26,087 nucleotides of DNA from DATBGS01 sp036557885. GTDB taxonomy: Bacteria > Chloroflexota > Ktedonobacteria > Ktedonobacterales > DATBGS01. The position numbers were made by a program, and so were the translations under genes. Every line of letters starts with the position of its first letter. The stretch's first letter is position 1. The notes under the pieces are model-generated. The model was not told where the DNA came from. It did no database searches and worked only from the letters and a program-made list of their open reading frames with translations. The stretch spans positions 1-26,087 of the forward strand of contig DATBGS010000119.1 of assembly GCA_036557885.1 (NCBI GenBank), given 5' to 3'. Of the stretch, positions 1 to 8,400 are shown piece by piece.

Positions 1-1187
1 GGCATGTCGGCGCGGGCGTCTGGCGGTTGGCTTCTGGTGCGGGCGCGGTCCACCTTGTAAAAACGCTCAAAGATGCGCGGCAAATCATCCTCGCTGATGC
101 CCACGCCCGTATCGCGCACCCAGACCGTGACGCTCTGCCCGTCGTCTTCGGGGGTGCGTTCTGCGCCAACCGTGATCGCCCCCTTGGGCGGGGTAAACTT
201 GATGGCGTTGTGCAGCAGGTTCAAGAGCACCTGCCCAATCCGCCCGCCATCTGCCAGCACCAGCGGCAGGTCGTCTGCGGGCGTCTGCTCGGAGGCATCC
301 CAGGTCGTCTGCACCTGCACGCCCTGAAGCCCGGCCAGATTTTGCACCCGCCCCACGCTTTCCTGTATCACCTCGCGCAGATCGGTTGGCTTCAGGCGCA
401 GCGGCACGCGCCCCGATTCGATGCGCGAAAGCTCCAGCAGTTCGTTCACCAACTGCGTAATGGCGCTGACTTCAATTTCGATGCGCTGGGCAAAGAGACG
501 CGCAGCAGTGGGGTCGCGCTCAATGGCATCCTGAAGCGTTTCGGCCAGCAGCTTGACCGAGGCCAGCGGCGTGCGCAGTTCGTGCGAGACATTGGCGACA
601 AAATCGCGGCGCACCGTCTCCAACTGGCGCAGGCGTGTCAGGTCTTCGATGGTGAGCACCAGATGCGTTGGTGGCTGGTCGCCGTTTGATGGCTCGGATG
701 CAGGGCTATCAGACTTTTGCCGGGCGAAAATGCCGCCAGCCGCGCCCAGCCGCAGCGGGGTGATGCTCACGCGCCAGGTTTGATCGGTGGCTGCCCGCTG
801 GATGACGCGCTGCTGCTCCTGGCCGGTTTTGGCGCTTTCCATGAGCATCTGTGTGGTGTCGTAATCCTGAATGACCGACGCCACGATGCGCCCGATGACC
901 TGATGATGGTGCAGGCGGGTTAGCTCAATGGCGGCGCGGTTGGCCTGGAGAATCACCCGGTCCCGGCTGGTGACAAACACCGGGCGCGGCACCGCGTCCA
1001 GCATCCCAGAAAAAAGCTGCTCCAGCGCGTGCATCTCGGCTTCGCTTTCGCGCTGGCGGCGGCGGGCACGCTCCTGCTCCTCGCGCGCCTCTTCGCGCTC
1101 TCCATAGGCACGGCGCAGCAGCAGCAGCCAGCCGACAGAGGCGACAAGAACGCCAGCCAGCGCTCCTAATAAGACCTCAATTGGCAT
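1..1187 (-). CDS. PhoR/WalK-type sensor histidine kinase, C-terminus cut by window edge
   Basis: Membrane histidine kinase of a two-component system, visible for 395 residues. It has one N-terminal membrane segment (about residues 4-24), an Arg/Glu-rich linker, and a PAS-like region (about 56-180). The HisKA H-box FVANVSHELRTPL carries the phospho-accepting His202. The HATPase N-box LLNLLHNAIKFTPP has Asn327, the G1 box DTGVGIS is at 359-365, and the F-box FERFYKVDRA begins at about 373. The G2 box and C-terminus lie beyond position 1. One TM plus PAS without a large sensor loop suggests the PhoR/WalK class. The ATG at 1187 follows GAGGA by about 6 nt. It starts 14 nt after the SDR stop, so the two genes are probably co-transcribed. 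The cognate response regulator is not in the window and may lie beyond the edge. Confidence 0.95.
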   Translation of the reverse strand, partial: MPIEVLLGALAGVLVASVGWLLLLRRAYGEREEAREEQERARRRQRESEAEMHALEQLFSGMLDAVPRPVFVTSRDRVILQANRAAIELTRLHHHQVIGRIVASVIQDYDTTQMLMESAKTGQEQQRVIQRAATDQTWRVSITPLRLGAAGGIFARQKSDSPASEPSNGDQPPTHLVLTIEDLTRLRQLETVRRDFVANVSHELRTPLASVKLLAETLQDAIERDPTAARLFAQRIEIEVSAITQLVNELLELSRIESGRVPLRLKPTDLREVIQESVGRVQNLAGLQGVQVQTTWDASEQTPADDLPLVLADGGRIGQVLLNLLHNAIKFTPPKGAITVGAERTPEDDGQSVTVWVRDTGVGISEDDLPRIFERFYKVDRARTRSQPPDARADM

Positions 1188-1201
1188 GGCGTTCCTCGTA
1201 T

Positions 1202-1927
1202 TCAGGCATTGCTGAAGATAGGCAGATTGACCCCATTTAGATGACGGGCCTCATCGCTGGCAAGAAAAAGCAGGATGCGCGCCAGGTCGTCGGGCGTCAT
1301 GCCGGGCTTCAGGTCTGGCGCGGCCTGGCGCAGCATTGCGGTATCCACCGCGCCGGGGCTGACCGCCAACGCCCGAATATTGTAGGGGCGCCCTTCCACC
1401 GCCAGAATCTCGCTGAGTCCCGCGACGGCATATTTCGAGACGTTATAGGCGCTTAGTCCAGGGAACTTTTCGACATTGGGAAAGCCAGAGAGCGAGGAGA
1501 TATTGATGATCACGCCGCCACCCTGGTGCATCATCGTGGTGAAGGCGCGGCGACAGCAGAGCACCGTCCCGCGCAGATTGGTTGCCATCACCTCATCCCA
1601 GACCTCCATTGTCATCTCGGCAAAGGGCTGCTTGACCAGAATCGCGGCGGCATTGATGAGCACATCCACGCGCCCAAAGCGGCGCAGCGCGGTATCAAAC
1701 AGCCGGGCGACGTGCTGCTCGTTGCTAATATCGCAGCGCAGCCCCAGCACGTCTCCGCCCAGGGCTGCGGCAGCCTGGGCGGTGGCCTGCACTTCGCTTT
1801 CGGTGCGGGCACAGACCACGACGCGATAGCCGTTCGCGGCAAACAGTTTGGCGGTGGCTTGCCCAACGCCGCGCCCGCTGCCGGTGATCACTGCGGCGCG
1901 CTGGTTATTGGTTGGTAGTTTATTCAT
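1202..1927 (-). CDS. Short-chain dehydrogenase/reductase (SDR) family oxidoreductase
   Basis: Cytoplasmic NAD(P)-dependent oxidoreductase of 241 residues, the usual size for a classical SDR. The Rossmann cofactor motif TGSGRGVG is at residues 15-22 and acidic Asp66 (CDIS) is in the adenine-contact region. NAAA at 92-95 replaces the usual NNAG. Structural Asn117 is present, as are Ser144/145 of the catalytic serine strand and the active-site YNVSK (Tyr161, Lys165). SPGAVDT follows as in the family. The substrate cannot be told. The ATG follows GAGGG by 5 nt. A weak -10-like TAGAAT lies at 1956-1961 upstream. It is the first gene of a likely two-gene unit with the downstream histidine kinase. 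A regulatory link between the two is not evident from the sequence. Confidence 0.95.
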   Translation of the reverse strand: MNKLPTNNQRAAVITGSGRGVGQATAKLFAANGYRVVVCARTESEVQATAQAAAALGGDVLGLRCDISNEQHVARLFDTALRRFGRVDVLINAAAILVKQPFAEMTMEVWDEVMATNLRGTVLCCRRAFTTMMHQGGGVIINISSLSGFPNVEKFPGLSAYNVSKYAVAGLSEILAVEGRPYNIRALAVSPGAVDTAMLRQAAPDLKPGMTPDDLARILLFLASDEARHLNGVNLPIFSNA

Positions 1928-1998
1928 GCACTCCCTCTACTGAACTCAGCCAGCTATTCTACCGCATTTCTCGCGCTCCCTGCATTCTTGCAGCGCTT

Positions 1999-2113
1999 GC
2001 CGGGGCACGGCCCGGCACCCTAAGATAGAAGGGCACGGGGGATGCCGGGGGTACGAGTGAGCGTTTCCTTGCCGTGCCCCTGCTTTGAGGGGTACCCCGG
2101 CATCCTGCCGGGG
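1999..2113. repeat. GC-rich REP-like inverted repeats
   Basis: The gene-free tract between the SDR and the next gene is made of palindromes. Arms 2041-2054 and 2092-2104 (GATGCCGGGGGTAC / GTACCCCGGCATC) are inverted copies of each other with one extra G. Inside the right arm, CCCCGGC (2095-2101) and GCCGGGG (2107-2113) form a 7-bp hairpin followed by AAC. A further hairpin GCCGGG/CCCGGC is at 1999-2016. The same CCCCGGC...GCCGGGGAAC unit recurs at 2998-3020. This looks like a REP/BIME-type repeat rather than coding sequence. Confidence 0.6.
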
Positions 2114-2121
2114 AACACAGG

Positions 2122-2904
2122 TTACGCGCTCAACTCCGCAGCCCACAGCTCGAATCGTCCCACAAACGGCGCGGGGATGGGGCGCCCTGCCACCTGCTCG
2201 TGCCGCAGATGATAGGCGATGCGCCTCTGCTCATGCGGCTTGATCTCCAACGGCTCCAGCCACTCCCGCTCTCCTTCTGGCGCACTCGCTCCGCCAAAGA
2301 ACTCGTTCCAGACGAGGCGCGCCTGATAGCGCACGCATTCCTCTGGCAGCACCGACGTGCTCGCCTTGCGCCGCAGCGCCGCGCTGATCTGCGCGATGCG
2401 CAAGAGCACGATCATGGCCGCCCGGTGAATGGGCTGCCAGCCCACCTCTGTGGTGATGCCCAGCCGGTAGGCCACCTGCGCCGCTCGTAAGAGCCGAAAC
2501 AGCAGGCGCAGTTCTTCTTTGAGCAGGTGAAAGAGCGCGTCGCTCCCTTGCAGCCGCAGTGCCTCGCGGTTGGCTGGCTCCTGCTTCAGATCGGCCACCG
2601 TGAAATAGTTGGCAAACAGCTTGCCGCCATAGGCGCGCTTCTTGCGGGCTAACTGGCGGTCTATCATCAGCAGGAACATGGGGATGAGGAAGCACATCAG
2701 GGTGGAGACATAGCCTTCTTGAACGAAGTAGTTGGCGTAGCGCACCAGATGCGCCAGCGGGACGAAATCGAGCGGGACGCTCAGCCAGGCCGGGCCACCC
2801 AGCGGCAGATAGCCAAAGAGCACGTACTTGAGGGCGAGCAAGGGATGTTTCAGCGGGTTGGGCCGGGACGGGTCCGCAACCGGGGTCGCGTAGGTCGTTG
2901 CCAT
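2122..2904 (-). CDS. Conserved-looking hypothetical protein with N-terminal membrane segments
   Basis: Protein of 260 residues that I do not recognise. Hydrophobic stretches at about residues 22-50 and 66-82 (VSTLMCFLIPMFLLMI) suggest one or two membrane segments or a membrane-associated N-terminus. The rest is helix-rich and basic, with leucine-rich runs (LLKEELRLLFRLLRAAQVAYRL). No catalytic motif is apparent. The start is supported by AGGAGG about 9 nt upstream of the ATG. The nearest good promoter on this strand is at 3255-3283, which would give a leader of about 340 nt containing a terminator-like hairpin. Expression may therefore depend on read-through. Codon use looks typical of its neighbours. 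Confidence 0.75.
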   Translation of the reverse strand: MATTYATPVADPSRPNPLKHPLLALKYVLFGYLPLGGPAWLSVPLDFVPLAHLVRYANYFVQEGYVSTLMCFLIPMFLLMIDRQLARKKRAYGGKLFANYFTVADLKQEPANREALRLQGSDALFHLLKEELRLLFRLLRAAQVAYRLGITTEVGWQPIHRAAMIVLLRIAQISAALRRKASTSVLPEECVRYQARLVWNEFFGGASAPEGEREWLEPLEIKPHEQRRIAYHLRHEQVAGRPIPAPFVGRFELWAAELSA

Positions 2905-2997
2905 ACTTCGGGCCTCCTGGTCCCTTCACAGGACCACGTGGATTGGCCCGCGTCGCACTGTCTGCTGCCTGCTTCTTTCGTTGCGCTGCGCTTGTAG

Positions 2998-3020
2998 CCC
3001 CGGCCACCGCGCCGGGGAAC
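2998..3020. repeat. Second copy of the CCCCGGC/GCCGGGGAAC palindrome
   Basis: CCCCGGC (2998-3004) and GCCGGGG (3011-3017) form a 7-bp stem with a 6-nt loop followed by AAC. The arms and the trailing AAC match the copy at 2095-2116. Confidence 0.5.
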
Positions 3021-3026
3021 GCCGCG

Positions 3027-3067
3027 AAAAGAAACAGGCCCCCGTCGCCTGGTCAGGCGCGGGGGCC
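3027..3067 (-). terminator. Intrinsic-terminator-like hairpin
   Basis: Stem GGCCCCCG/CGGGGGCC (3060-3067 with 3037-3044) is stacked on CGCCT/AGGCG (3055-3059 with 3046-3050), with a GACC loop on the minus strand. TGTTTCTTTT follows immediately at 3036-3027. On the minus strand it sits about 120 nt upstream of the 260-aa gene, so it could act as an attenuator. Confidence 0.55.
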
Positions 3068-3248
3068 ATTGCGTAATTTTTCCGTGACCTCTAAAATCAC
3101 GCAACGGCCCCGCGCTTGACTAGTTGCAGGCTTGGGGTGACAAGGCGCGGGCGAGTTCTCACTCATTCGCGTCCGTCTTCCAACAGGGTTTGCCTGGGGC
3201 TATGTAATTGTGTGCTGTGGCTGCCACCGGGCGCACCCATCAACGGCT
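3027..3248 (-). ncRNA. Candidate structured RNA: stand-alone sRNA or attenuator leader
   Basis: No gene is seen here, but the tract has its own promoter (3255-3283) and ends in a hairpin followed by a T-rich stretch, giving a predicted transcript of about 220 nt. A long foldback pairs 3093-3115 with 3057-3080 (23 nt against 24, loop 12 nt, one bulge and G-U wobbles). The segment 3057-3067 can instead pair with 3037-3044 to form the terminal hairpin, so the two structures exclude each other. A short stem GAGT/ACTC capped by a GAGA (GNRA) tetraloop lies upstream at about 3150. I cannot match it to 6S, SRP, tmRNA or a known riboswitch by eye. It may be a leader of the 260-aa gene or an independent sRNA. 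Confidence 0.45.
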
Positions 3249-3254
3249 GTTACA

Positions 3255-3283
3255 AGTATACAGTCTAGTTGCGCTGCTGTCAA
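3255..3283 (-). promoter_or_regulatory. Sigma-70-type promoter TTGACA-N17-TATACT
   Basis: TTGACA at 3283-3278 and TATACT at 3260-3255 have exactly 17 nt between them, reading on the minus strand. It is one of the best promoter matches in the window. It faces the structured tract at 3248-3027 and, beyond it, the gene starting at 2904. Confidence 0.7.
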
Positions 3284-3351
3284 GCGTTTTTGGGACCAAT
3301 TTTGCGGCGTCTTTTCTAGAGCGCCAATTGCTCACGAGAAGGAGGCAAGGA

Positions 3352-3756
3352 ATGCACACCTCTTCCAAAGGACCGCCAGGCATCCGCCATTCCGGCCCGC
3401 TCGCGCCGCTGCCCGCGCCGGTCAAGACATCCGCGCTCCGGCAGATGGTGAGCGACCTGGCCCGGCATCCCCGGCAGCAGTTTCTGTTGGGTTTGCTGTT
3501 GGGGTTTTTTCCCAGCCCGGCGCTGCTCGTGCTGGCGACCCATGTCGGCTGGTTTGGGACGCTGCTGCTGGTCTTCTGCCTGCTTGGGGTATTTGCGCCT
3601 CTGCCTCTGGCGACCAGGAGAGCCTGGCGACTGCTGGGCTACGGGCTGATGTGGGGCTGGGTCGTTGGCGTGTTCCTGGCCTGCGCGCTCGTGGTCATCC
3701 TGACGCACTCGTCCTGTTTAGAGAATTGTAATCTCCATCCTGTTGCCATACCTTGA
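3352..3756 (+). CDS. Small hypothetical membrane protein
   Basis: Protein of 134 residues, not recognised. The N-terminal 40 residues are Pro/Ser-rich and polar. Three hydrophobic segments follow at about residues 43-66, 68-86 and 94-117, and a short Cys-containing tail (SCLENC) ends the protein. An in-frame upstream extension to 3208 exists, but AAGGAGG ends about 6 nt before the ATG at 3352, which decides the start. It is divergent from the 260-aa gene and convergent with the kinase gene (37-nt gap). The predicted location is the cytoplasmic membrane. No function is assigned. Confidence 0.7.
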   Translation: MHTSSKGPPGIRHSGPLAPLPAPVKTSALRQMVSDLARHPRQQFLLGLLLGFFPSPALLVLATHVGWFGTLLLVFCLLGVFAPLPLATRRAWRLLGYGLMWGWVVGVFLACALVVILTHSSCLENCNLHPVAIP

Positions 3757-3793
3757 ACACGCGATGACTCTCAGGAGAGACGCTGAGCAGAAG

Positions 3794-5182
3794 CTATGGG
3801 CGCTGGGGTGGCATCCAGGTTGTCGTTTTTTTATACGCCGTCTTTCCAACCGCAGGCAGCAGGAACCACCTGCCTTTATATGCCTGGACCGCCGCGTAGA
3901 TGGCGCCAAACAGCCAGAGCAGGTTGAAGAGTGCGCCAATCAGGTCCAGATGCCAGATAGAGTTCAGCAGGATGGAAACAGCAAAGCTTGCCAGGCCATA
4001 CAGGACCGATTGCAAGGCGTGGAAATGCACAAAGCGGTTGCGCTTTTCCACAAAGAAGATGAGCACGCCAAAAAACCAGAAGTAGCTCAGGGCGCTGGCA
4101 ATCTTGGCGCCGATGCTGGCGGGGGCGGCGGGCTGCTTTGCGAGCTTCTCTGGCAGCGGCGCCATCATCGGCTGTTTCTGATAGGCTGTCGGCAGATAGC
4201 CAGCTTGTCTAGCCAGGTCTGGTTGGGAATATCTGGGCGGCGTCTGGTACGTTGGAAGGGGCGCGGCTTCTGCCGCGCGCTGAGCGGGCTGGGATTGCCT
4301 GGGCGCGAGCGGGGCTGTGATGGGTGCCAGGCCGCTGCGCCGGACATCAGGCTTCTGGGTGAGCAGGTCTTGCAGTCTGTTCCTGACCTCGCGCATGCTG
4401 GCGGGCCTGGCATCTATGTTCATCTGCACCATCTGCATGATGAGCGCCTTCAGGCCAGCGGGGGCCGAAACATCCAGGGGCACAAACTCCCACAAGAATG
4501 GCTGATTATTTCTGGGGTGCTGGCCGCTGAGCAGATGATGCAGCGTGGCCCCCAGGCTATAAATATCGGAGCGCGTCTCGGTCTGGGCCAGGCCGTACTG
4601 TTCCGGGGCAGCGTAGCCCTGCGAGAGGGCCACAAACGTATCTTGCCCTTTCCCCGGCGTAAAGAGGCGCGCAATGCCAAAATCAATCAGATAGACCTCG
4701 CCTTGGGGGGTCAGCATCACATTGGCGGGCTTCAGATCGCGGAAGATGATGGGCGGGCGCTGCGTGTGGAGGTAATCCAGCACGGTGGCAAGTTGCAGGC
4801 CAATCAGGAGGGTTTCTTGCACCGGCAAGCGCCCGCCGCGCTGCTTGAGGTGCTTTTCCAGCGTTTCCCCTTCGATGAACTCCATGACCAGGAACCACTG
4901 CCCGGCTTCTTCAAAGTATTCGTAGATATGTGGGATGCTTGGATGCTTCAGGCTTGCCAGGCGGAGCGCCTCGGCCTGAAACATCTGGGCAAAGTGTTGG
5001 AGGTCGCCAGTGGAGAACGCCCCTTTCAGGCTCATCACCTTGACGGCCACAGGACGATTCAGGCGCGTGTCTCTGGCTTGATAGACATCGCCCATGCCCC
5101 CGCCACCCAGCAACTCGCCTAACTGGAACTTGCCATTGATCATCTGGCCGGAGAGCGGACCCTGCTTTGCCATACCGGACAC
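3794..5182 (-). CDS. Ser/Thr protein kinase with C-terminal DUF4870/Tic20-like membrane domain
   Basis: Hanks-type kinase of 462 residues. The kinase domain spans about 18-275. It has the Gly loop LLGGGGMGDVY (24-34), ATP-anchoring Lys48, helix-C Glu71, catalytic loop FRDLKPAN (Asp149, Lys151, Asn154; Phe replaces the His of HRD), DFG at 167-169 and APE at 192-194. A Pro/Gln-rich linker (about 276-355) leads to a C-terminal hydrophobic domain (about 357-445). That domain closely resembles the protein at 9301-9963: SYFWFFGVLIFF and KRNRFVHFHALQ match SYFWIIGLIFF and KKNRFVRFHAFQ. There is no extracellular PASTA sensor. GAGGAG sits 1 nt before the first ATG (5182) and 10 nt before a second in-frame ATG (5173, Met4), so Met4 may be the true start. 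Substrate unknown; probably a membrane-anchored signalling kinase. Confidence 0.93.
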   Translation of the reverse strand: MSGMAKQGPLSGQMINGKFQLGELLGGGGMGDVYQARDTRLNRPVAVKVMSLKGAFSTGDLQHFAQMFQAEALRLASLKHPSIPHIYEYFEEAGQWFLVMEFIEGETLEKHLKQRGGRLPVQETLLIGLQLATVLDYLHTQRPPIIFRDLKPANVMLTPQGEVYLIDFGIARLFTPGKGQDTFVALSQGYAAPEQYGLAQTETRSDIYSLGATLHHLLSGQHPRNNQPFLWEFVPLDVSAPAGLKALIMQMVQMNIDARPASMREVRNRLQDLLTQKPDVRRSGLAPITAPLAPRQSQPAQRAAEAAPLPTYQTPPRYSQPDLARQAGYLPTAYQKQPMMAPLPEKLAKQPAAPASIGAKIASALSYFWFFGVLIFFVEKRNRFVHFHALQSVLYGLASFAVSILLNSIWHLDLIGALFNLLWLFGAIYAAVQAYKGRWFLLPAVGKTAYKKTTTWMPPQRP

Positions 5183-5239
5183 TCCTCTGCTTGATCAAGG
5201 CTTCCGATGCCCGCTAGCAAACCGCACCTCGTACTTAAT

Positions 5240-5248
5240 AGTATAGCA
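5240..5248 (-). promoter_or_regulatory. Extended -10 promoter of the kinase gene
   Basis: On the minus strand TGCTATACT forms an extended -10 element (TGn-TATACT) about 60 nt upstream of the kinase start. No good -35 lies at 16-18 nt, which is usual for extended -10 promoters. The same TGC-TAxAxT form recurs at 16318 and 20682. Confidence 0.5.
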
Positions 5249-5274
5249 AACCGGAAAGGCATGTCGTCCAATGA

Positions 5275-5475
5275 GCAGGGCTGGCGGCTTATGGAGTTTT
5301 ACCGATGAGGGAGTCCGCGCAGGCTGGCGACTAAAGATCGCGCCTATGGGCCTGCGGCCACCAAGTCCGCCTGCGCGGACTCCCCACCCCAGGGACGCCA
5401 GCCTTCGTCCTAACCCGCGCAGGCGGGTTTTGTGGCAGCTTTGCTGCCCATAGGCGCGGTTTTAACCGCCTGCTC
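5275..5475. repeat. Nested foldback repeat island (MITE/REP-like)
   Basis: This is the bulk of the 5183-5481 gene-free stretch. Perfect inverted arms are 5309-5324 with 5369-5384 (16 bp) and 5339-5351 with 5446-5458 (13 bp, extendable with wobbles). Local hairpins are AGTCCGC/GCGGACT (5364-5381), AACCCGC/GCGGGTT (5412-5429) and GGCAGC/GCTGCC near 5434-5448. ACCGCCTGCTCTGG (5465-5478) recurs inverted at 19869-19882, pointing to a dispersed genomic repeat. It has no long open frame of its own. It may also end transcription of the flanking secreted-protein gene. Confidence 0.7.
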
Positions 5476-5481
5476 TGGTGC

Positions 5482-8400
5482 TCAAGGCGCGAGGGTGAGG
5501 GAGTTAGAGAACCCGCCTCCGCCTAGCGTAAAGCCCCAGAGCAGGCTTTGATCTTGAGCGCCCAGGACATAGAAGAAGCCAAACGATAGGCCAAAGTAGA
5601 CGTAGCCATTTGCCACCACCGGCTGCATGGCAACGTTTGCGCCGGGCTGGAGCTTCCAGACCTGGTTTCCGGTGGCGGCATCCAGAGCCAGGAAATCCTG
5701 GTTGGAATCCCCGACGTAGATTTTGCCATCGCCCAGACCGACGTAGAAGGGATAGGTTCCCAGGGGATGGTTCCAGATGGTGCTGCCGGTGCTGGCGTCA
5801 AACGCATACACCGAGCCATCATTCGCCGCGATATAGACTACGCCATTCGAGACGACGGGCAGGCTACAGAAATCCACGCCGGTACGCACCACGTTGGCGG
5901 AATGGAAATGCCAGATAGTGCTGCCGTCGCTCGTCTTCAGCGCGAAGAGGTCGTTGCCAGAGCAGAAGAACACTGTGCTGCCAGCCACCGCCGGGGACGT
6001 GGTGCCATTTCCGGCCTGGGACGTGCTCCAGATCAGCATGCCAGTCGTGGCGTCAATGGCGTAGATGGCCGTTGGATCGGTGACATAGACCACGCCATTG
6101 GAGACGGCTGGAGAAGAGGAACTGCTGCCGTTCAACTGGAAGTGCCACACCAGCGTGCCAGTTGTCGCGTTCAGCGCGTAGAGGAACCCATCCGTTGAGG
6201 CAAAGTAGACGATGCCATTCGCTACCTGCGGGGAAGAGTTATTCGCGCCGCCCGTCTGGAACTTCCAGGCTTGCGACCCATCGCTGGTATGCAGCGCGTA
6301 GAGGTGGCTATCAACGGAGCCAACATAGAGCAGGCCGTTGGAAACCGCTGGCGAATCCTGCACTCCTCCGCCGAGCTTGTGCGTCCAGCGCACGTTGCCG
6401 GTGCCAGCATCCAGGGCCAGCATGTTGCCGCCCAGGTCTCCGGTATAGACGGTTAATCCAGTGGGAGGCAGCACTCCTGGCGGCTGGTAGCCGATCACAT
6501 CGCTGCCGCCCGTCTGTCCTCCAGTGAACGTGAAGTACATCGGGCGCTCAGCCACAATGGGGATATTCGACTCCACCCGCATGGCGAACGACTGGTTGGG
6601 CATCACCAGATTGGTGAGGAGCGTAAACCGCGTGCCGGGCGCGATGGCAAAGGAGAGCGTTGTTGGCTGCCCGCCTGGGATGTCGGGCAGAAAGGTCACT
6701 TGCGTCAGCGCGGAGGTCGTGGCGCTGGGGTTTTCGATGGTCAGGTATTCGGCAAAGGTCGGGCCAGTGTACCCTTCCGCGAAGTAGAACAGATTCGAGG
6801 GCGCGGCAGTGCCAAGCACATCAGACGCGCCAGGGATGAAAGCCTGTGTGCCGCTGCCCACCGCGCCCGTATACGTAAAGCTGATAAAGCGCTCGGCCAG
6901 GATGGGCACATCGGCCTGCACATGCGCGCTGTTGTTGACGTTATTGCTGCCCAGGATCGCGTTGGCGCTAATGATCTTCTGCTGCCCTGGAGACAGGACT
7001 ACCTTCGTGGGAGGGGTCGGTCCCGTATCAAGGAAGAAGGTAATGGTCACATTGGCGGTGTTAGTGGTGCTGGGGTTCGAGACGATATAGCGCTCAGCGA
7101 AGGTGCTGCCGGTAAACCCTTCGGCAAAGTACCAGTCCGTTTGCAGCGTGGCGACGCCCACCACGTCAGCCGAGCCGGTGGTGCCGGTGCTGTCTATCAG
7201 ATACATCGGGCGTTCCACCAGCCCCGGCTGATCCAGGCTGACCAGGGCGCTGTAGGTGCCTGGGGCCAGCCCATCGTTATTGACGAAGATGGTGCCCCGG
7301 CTGTTCGCTATAAATTGATGGGTGGTCTGGATGGGGGGGCCGCCTGCCTGCGGGAAGTAATTGATCGTGACGTGCATCGTCGTGTTGTTCTGGTTCAGGA
7401 TAGTCAGGTAGGTGGCGTGGCCTGCGGTGGTATCCAGATAGCCAAAATCAAAGTTCTGGCTCAAGCTGGTAGCGCCCAGTACATCACTGCCGCCAGGGAT
7501 GAGGCCAGCAAAGGTAAAGTACATCGGGCGCTCGGCCACAATGGGCTGGTTAGACGTGACCACCATCGAGACATTCTGGCTGTTGCCAACCTCATTATTC
7601 ACCTTGATGGTGGAGCGGGAGTTGCCAGCCACTATATACTGTTTGGTCACTGGGGTGCCGCTCCCCAGGAGATAGCGCACCTGGACGGTTGCCTGGCCTG
7701 GGTTGGGGTTCTCCAGCGTCAGAAACTCGCTGAAGCTGCTGCCAGTGAAACCCTCGGCAAAGTACCACTGCCGGGAGACATTTTGCTGCACGATGGTGAT
7801 AGGCACAGTATAGGGCGAGTTGATGGCATTCGGGTCATTGAAGATCAGATTGGCCGTGAAGGTGAGCGTGGAGGGGCTGGCGGGCAGATTGAACGTTAAA
7901 ATGAGTTGCTGGCTCAGTCCAGCCCCGATGGCCCCCGAAGTCTGGCTGAGGCTCACCCAGGTGGGGAGGCTGCTGGAAGACCAGTTCATCTGGGCCGTTC
8001 CCCGGTTCGTCAGAAAGAAGGCGTAGGGCTGCGGGCTGACGGTGGGCAGCGTGGTCAGATAGACCGGCGTGGCTACCAGAAAGCGCGATGCCGGGGTATA
8101 GCTGTTCTCGCAGTCGCTGGTCAGGTTGCTGTATTCCGTCTGCACCTCAAAGGAGGTGCCGTTGTTGAGATGGGTGGGGCTGGCCGGAAAAATCCAGGCG
8201 CACTTATTCTCAATCTCAAACCCGACGCTATCCACCCAGCCCGTGCCGTAGATGGGATCGGTAATCACCGCGAACTGCGCCTGCGAACTGAGATTGACCA
8301 GACTCTCCCCAGCAAGGTTGCCGTTGGGTGAGGTGGGCACGCCGCAGTTCGCGAGGTTGTTGGGATAGGGGATGGCCGAGTAAGGCGCGGCAACTCCGAA

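Noticed and set aside
3027..3248. 6S, SRP, tmRNA or RNase P RNA identity for the structured tract
   Set aside because: None of the conserved sequence signatures of these RNAs could be recognised, so it is left as an unassigned candidate.
3743..5122. Long open frame on the plus strand opposite the Ser/Thr kinase
   Set aside because: It is antisense to a gene with all kinase motifs, has no family similarity and arises from GC-rich codon structure.
6700..7899. 399-codon plus-strand frame inside the secreted propeller gene
   Set aside because: It is antisense to repeat-rich coding sequence with a signal peptide and clear domains.
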